Assembly: GCF_004297125.1 (NCBI RefSeq)
Contig: NZ_SCVD01000025.1
Coordinates: 1 to 64,000 of the forward strand
Source: Phenylobacterium sp.
GTDB lineage: Bacteria; Pseudomonadota; Alphaproteobacteria; Caulobacterales; Caulobacteraceae
Length of the DNA stretch: 64,000 nucleotides
Reading direction: 5' to 3'
Numbering within the stretch: position 1 is the first letter of the stretch; each line of letters opens with the position of its first letter. A program made the position numbers and the translations under genes. Positions 60,405-64,000 of this stretch are shown one piece after another. The notes under the pieces are model-generated. The model did no database searches, had not been told where the DNA came from, and saw nothing but the letters and a program-made list of their open reading frames with translations.

Positions 60405-60643
60405 GCGGGGGTTCGGGGCTGTAGGGGTTCGGGTCCGGGCGCGGAGCGTGCCCGGCCCCTTCGCCCCGTCAAGGACTCGCTGACGCGCGGCTGGGCAGAG
60501 CCCGGTCCTTGACCCGGCTGCGGCGCCGGGCCGGTGGGCTGCCGTGGACTTAAGGTGGGGTGGCATCCTGGGGATGCGTGAATAGGGATGGATATCCTGT
60601 CCCCGAATTTCGCTCACTTTGGGCATTCCCACCACGGGTCGTG
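60405..60643. other. Intergenic boundary region before the RT operon
   Basis: 239 bases without a convincing gene. It has a terminator-like hairpin CCGGGC-N9-GCCCGG (60435-60455) after the exported protein, an inverted repeat GTCAAGGAC/GTCCTTGAC (60468-60476 and 60505-60513), and a REP-like stretch AATAGGGATGGATATCCTGTCCCC (around 60581-60604). GC content drops after about 60,580. Bacterial RT operons often have a structured RNA or a promoter here; I can see no conserved ncRNA by eye. Confidence 0.5.
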
Positions 60644-60820
60644 ATGAGAACATTCGACGCCAAGCGGCAAACCCTGCCTGCGCCGAGCGAGATTGCTCAC
60701 ATCGCAAACATGGGGTTGTATCTCCGCTGGGTGGGCATCTTCGTGGACAACATCGACCGACATGAAAATCGCGTAGCAACGCGGCGGCTCAGTTCGCGCG
60801 AAGCCAGTCATGGCTATTGA
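60644..60820 (+). CDS. Small ORF upstream of and overlapping the RT gene
   Basis: 58 residues (MRTFDAKRQTLPAPSEIAHIANMGLYLRWVGIFVDNIDRHENRVATRR...). The stop lies 11 bases inside the RT start, so the two could be translationally coupled. Codon use resembles the RT, not the GC-rich core. The frame remains open upstream to a GTG at 60560. No family recognised. It may be a real small subunit or an accident of an RNA leader. Confidence 0.45.
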   Translation: MRTFDAKRQTLPAPSEIAHIANMGLYLRWVGIFVDNIDRHENRVATRRLSSREASHGY

Positions 60821-62441
60821 CCTCGGTCCGCTCCAATTTGACGACGAAATTGTCCTCCGCCAACTGCGCCGGGATCTCCGAGACGACTGGTTCCCCGATC
60901 CTAGAGAGTTCGAGGACATATTTCGGCACGACCAAATCCAGGGGGTCCTTTCCCAGAATTTTGATGGGAATGAGGGGGTCTACCGCCCCATCAGACGCAA
61001 CTTGCTCAACGTTCCGAAATCCAACTTCACGCTTCGATACGCGTTGGAAACGGGTGTCGCGGACCGAGCGCTCTACCAAGGCATCGCGACATACCTCGTC
61101 CCCTTCTACGACCCGTTGTTGCCGTGGAACGTCTTCAATCATCGACAGGCCGAGGAGAAGGACGCGGCGAAGCACCTCTTCAAGCGCGCCGTGCAATCGT
61201 GGCAAGATTTTATCGGGGTCGTTAAGACCTCGGTGAAAACAAACCCGACGCTGCTCTCTACCGATCTCACGAACTATTTCGAGAACATCAATCTTGATAT
61301 TCTCAAACAAACCCTACAGTCACTAATTCCAGAAATAAAAACTAGCGCCGCCGAGAAATCTCGCATCCGCTCACACCTTGCGATTCTGTTCGACTGCCTA
61401 CGCGAGTGGTGCTTTAGCGAGAACGCAGGGCTTCCTCAAAACCGAGACGCATCGTCGTTCTTGGCCAACGTCTACATGCTCCCCGTGGACCGCGCGATGC
61501 TCCAGCGGGGACACCAGTATTTTCGCTACATGGATGACATCAAGATTGCATGCCGCGACGAGTTCCAGGCTCGACGGGCTCTAAAGGAACTCAGCATTGA
61601 ACTTCGAAAGATTGGGCTGTCGGTAAATTCGGGAAAGACCCAAATCTGCCGCCCCGGTGATGACGAGGCGCTAGACAAGTGCCTCGACCTGGGCGGCACT
61701 GAGTTGCATCAGATTGATGCCATCTGGAACACTCGTGCCATACGGCCAATCTCCCGATCCTTTCCGCTCCTGAAGGAGCTTACACAGCGACTTCTGAGAA
61801 GCGGCGAGGTTGATAAACGCGTCTTCCGATACTGCATCCGACGCCTTGAGGTGCTCGCCCAGTGTCCTGAGTTTGCGGTGCCCCCGGAATATTTCGACGG
61901 AATTACACCCCTTGTTGTGGACGCCCTCGCCACGGCTCCAGCCGCGACGGACCAATTGGCCCGCTACCTACGATCTGTGCCTCTGAGCCCCCAGCTCCTC
62001 GGGCAGATTTCCGGCTTGCTCCGAGATCCTGAGAAGAACTTCTACACATGGCAGAGTTATCGCTTGTGGGCGCTGCTCGTGCAGAAGGAGCACATGGATC
62101 CAGATCTTATGCTCCACGCGCTCGGCCTCGTTCGAACGGCACCAGATGATGCCAATCGATCAGGGGCAACGCTTTACGTCGGCGCGCTGGGTGGGAAGGC
62201 GGAACGCGTCGTAGTTGCTGAGAACTTCTCTCGCTCAGAGTCCTACCTTGGACAGCGGACCGCTCTGATAGCGGTTCAAGAACTCCACTACCGCCCGCAT
62301 ATCGAAGTAAATGTTCAGCCCTATTTGAGAGGCGACCTCAAGAACGTATACAAAGGATTGTCTAGGGAGGGTATTTACATGGCCCCTCCCGAAGCTGGCC
62401 CAATTACCCGCTACATCGATCTAGGTCGCGATTATGATTGA
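60810..62441 (+). CDS. Reverse transcriptase of the uncharacterised/defence type
   Basis: 543 residues. RT motifs in order: motif A STDLTNYFENIN (150-161), motif B GLPQNRDASSFLANVYM (207-223), catalytic FRYMDDIKIA (YMDD at 240-243), and GLSVNSGKTQI (269-279). The N-terminus (about 1-110) and the long helical C-terminus (about 300-543, HEAT-like in feel: FRYCIRRLEVLAQCPEF, SLLRDPEKNFYTWQSYRLWALL) have no group II intron maturase, retron or CRISPR domain I can recognise. The layout resembles Abi/UG-type RTs, several of which act in phage defence; group not assigned. It overlaps the following polymerase gene by eight bases. Lower GC than the core. Confidence 0.88.
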   Translation: MAIDLGPLQFDDEIVLRQLRRDLRDDWFPDPREFEDIFRHDQIQGVLSQNFDGNEGVYRPIRRNLLNVPKSNFTLRYALETGVADRALYQGIATYLVPFYDPLLPWNVFNHRQAEEKDAAKHLFKRAVQSWQDFIGVVKTSVKTNPTLLSTDLTNYFENINLDILKQTLQSLIPEIKTSAAEKSRIRSHLAILFDCLREWCFSENAGLPQNRDASSFLANVYMLPVDRAMLQRGHQYFRYMDDIKIACRDEFQARRALKELSIELRKIGLSVNSGKTQICRPGDDEALDKCLDLGGTELHQIDAIWNTRAIRPISRSFPLLKELTQRLLRSGEVDKRVFRYCIRRLEVLAQCPEFAVPPEYFDGITPLVVDALATAPAATDQLARYLRSVPLSPQLLGQISGLLRDPEKNFYTWQSYRLWALLVQKEHMDPDLMLHALGLVRTAPDDANRSGATLYVGALGGKAERVVVAENFSRSESYLGQRTALIAVQELHYRPHIEVNVQPYLRGDLKNVYKGLSREGIYMAPPEAGPITRYIDLGRDYD

Positions 62442-64000
62442 TGGATACCTCTCATACTTGCCCGATCCTTTCGCGGTGAGGGCGTCGCTCTTCTATTTGC
62501 GGCTCCCCGACGGCAGTGCAAAGCGCGTTTCAGGGCGAGAGGTAAGCGACTTCTCAGGACTGCTTGCGACCTATGATCTAGCTGCGCTGGTCGATGATCT
62601 ACGCCGGCTAGGCTACGCTCCACCAAGTCGCCCACTAGACCTAGGCGACGCCCTCCGGCTTGCTGCGGGGATACCCAGAGATGAGGGGGGAGACCGCCAA
62701 TGGGACGTGTGGAGATACCTCTCGCGCTACTTCGCTGATCGGCAGGGCGGCGCGAAATTTGCAGGGATTGCACAATCCCGTTGTCCTAGGCCGGGCGAAC
62801 CCGAAATCACGGAGTTGCTCGACGCAGCTGCGAAGGCCCTGCATGAGGGGTGGGACGGAATTCTGTTGCGCCTCAAGGAAGCGGGCGAGCTGTCGCGACT
62901 GCTTGAGGTTGAGGCGCCGGTCCAGTCGATTTTTGCGAACCGCCAAAGTGTCGGTATCGCTGTGGATCACGACGTGGTGGATCGACTTCTCAAAGAAGTC
63001 GCGGATGAAAAGTACGAGGCGTATCATTCAGTTGCGGCAGCGCTGAACTCTAGCCCTAGTGGGCTCAACTTCTGGAACGTCTCCCAGCACTTGGAGCGCA
63101 CGGACGCCTCCCATCTGCTACCGACGACCGAGGGCGGGCTCCTGCGTGAAGCCTTCAAGATGGCGGCGCCCAATTCGGGGTTTGCTCGCGACTTTCTTCA
63201 ATTCGCCGACGCCAGTCGAGACGAGACTATTCTCCGACGCGCATCGGGTGTGGGCAATCGCTTGCACCCGATCTTCAACGTCATGGGAACTGTGAGCGGC
63301 CGAATCTTGGTCGCCGACCCGTTTCTCCAGCAACTGAGGCGGGGGTACCGGAGCCTTATCGCTCCCGATCCAAACAAGCGTCTTGCGTATCTGGATTACG
63401 CTCAATTTGAGCCGGGGATTATGGCCTCCCTGGCACATGATTCCGGCTTCGTGGCGGCCTACAACAGAGGGGACGTCTACGAGGCCCTAAGCGAGCGCGT
63501 GTTTGGGACGGTAGAGGACCGGCCCTTAGCAAAGCGGATCTTCTTAGCCTTCTCGTACGGCATGACTCTGGAACGGATCGCAACCCTTGCAGTAGCGCCC
63601 AACGCCACGGAAGCGGAACGGGGCGCGTGCAAGGAAGCCGTCCAAGGCTTCTTCGATGCCTATCCCGGCCTCGCCAAATTTAGGGCTGATATGGAAGCTC
63701 AACTCAGCGCGAAAGGCTATGTTTCGAGCGCCTTCGGAAATCGGCGCAAGCGCGCCAACGCTGGCCCACTGAACCGGAAGGAACGTCGCTGGGCGGTCAA
63801 TCAGCCAATACAAGCGACTGCGTCGCTTGTGTTCAAAGAAGCGCTGATCGACCTAGCGCGGCAATTTGGAGCTCAAAGCATTCTCCTGCCGATGCATGAC
63901 GCCGTCCTCATGCAATTCGACCTTGCGGGTTACGACGACGCTGTGACGGCGGCCCAGACGGCTATGGTCGAAGCCTTTCAGCGACGTTGCCCGACGGTGA
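62434..64000 (+). CDS. Family-A DNA polymerase-like protein (3' end beyond window)
   Basis: 522 residues read, open to the edge and missed by the ORF track for lack of a stop. The palm/fingers are clear: TVSGRILVADPFLQQLRRGYRSLIAP (TGRLSSxxPNLQ equivalent), motif A YLDYAQFEPGIMASL (Asp321), O helix RPLAKRIFLAFSYGM (Arg363, Lys367, Tyr375), VNQPIQATASLVFKEAL (455-471), and motif C LPMHDAVLMQF (Asp489). Both catalytic Asp are present; the Glu after HD in E. coli Pol I is Ala here. The first 160 residues show no 5' nuclease and no recognisable DEDD exonuclease set. It starts at ATG inside the RT stop. Confidence 0.87.
   Translation, partial: MIDGYLSYLPDPFAVRASLFYLRLPDGSAKRVSGREVSDFSGLLATYDLAALVDDLRRLGYAPPSRPLDLGDALRLAAGIPRDEGGDRQWDVWRYLSRYFADRQGGAKFAGIAQSRCPRPGEPEITELLDAAAKALHEGWDGILLRLKEAGELSRLLEVEAPVQSIFANRQSVGIAVDHDVVDRLLKEVADEKYEAYHSVAAALNSSPSGLNFWNVSQHLERTDASHLLPTTEGGLLREAFKMAAPNSGFARDFLQFADASRDETILRRASGVGNRLHPIFNVMGTVSGRILVADPFLQQLRRGYRSLIAPDPNKRLAYLDYAQFEPGIMASLAHDSGFVAAYNRGDVYEALSERVFGTVEDRPLAKRIFLAFSYGMTLERIATLAVAPNATEAERGACKEAVQGFFDAYPGLAKFRADMEAQLSAKGYVSSAFGNRRKRANAGPLNRKERRWAVNQPIQATASLVFKEALIDLARQFGAQSILLPMHDAVLMQFDLAGYDDAVTAAQTAMVEAFQRRCPTV

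Noticed and set aside
60810-62441. Group II intron or retron interpretation of the RT
   Set aside because: No maturase X/HNH domain, no intron-like RNA ends and no recognisable msr-msd structure; the PolA partner is atypical for both.

Overview
The window is about 69-70% GC by eye, densely packed, and reads as the chromosome of an alphaproteobacterium of the order Caulobacterales (Caulobacter/Phenylobacterium-like). The pointers are strong GC3 bias, the Rrf2-desulfurase-sufB order, bactofilin beside a LytM peptidase, the amidase-PBP1A-prfB block behind divergent rne, a complex I NDUFA12 subunit next to a DUF2155 protein, and an HWE-family kinase. Genus is inference; nothing in the window names a species. 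I see no tRNA, rRNA, CRISPR array or complete transposon.

Layout. 1-2.7 kb: Fe-S cluster assembly operon on the minus strand (Rrf2/IscR-like regulator, cysteine desulfurase, SufB cut by the window edge), divergent from a hydrolase. 3.5-8 kb: small proteins and a DUF4173 membrane protein-response regulator-kinase operon. 8-13 kb: Baeyer-Villiger-type monooxygenase, exported hypothetical, M20 amidohydrolase, anmK. 13-18 kb: tyrS, a large palindromic repeat, bcp peroxiredoxin, LytM peptidase plus bactofilin, prfB with a programmed frameshift. 18-25 kb: PBP1A, amidase, rne. 25-33 kb: M48 protease, DsbA-like lipoprotein, FAD oxidoreductase, aldehyde dehydrogenase, rpiB, cupin, thiS-thiG. 33-40.8 kb: aroQ-accB-accC, Na/Pi-type transporter, a glycosyltransferase-PepSY-two-component operon. 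40.9-50 kb: carboxylesterase, aat, DUF2155, NDUFA12, a large NrdJ-derived protein without the catalytic core, pentapeptide protein, aspS. 50-60.4 kb: tandem amidohydrolases, serine hydrolase, flavodoxin-like protein and a run of small exported or membrane proteins.

From about 60.5 kb to the end the character changes: GC falls, codon choice relaxes, and three overlapping genes appear, a small ORF, a reverse transcriptase with a YMDD box, and a family-A DNA polymerase that runs off the window. No mobility gene is visible. This is the strongest candidate for an undescribed system: an RT of the uncharacterised/defence type coupled to a PolA-like polymerase.

Working together: cell-wall genes (anmK, LytM peptidase, bactofilin, PBP1A, AmiC-type amidase) and translation/RNA genes (tyrS, prfB, rne, aat, aspS) dominate the core. 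Several coding sequences differ from the ORF track because the track starts at the longest open frame; preferred starts are explained in each entry.
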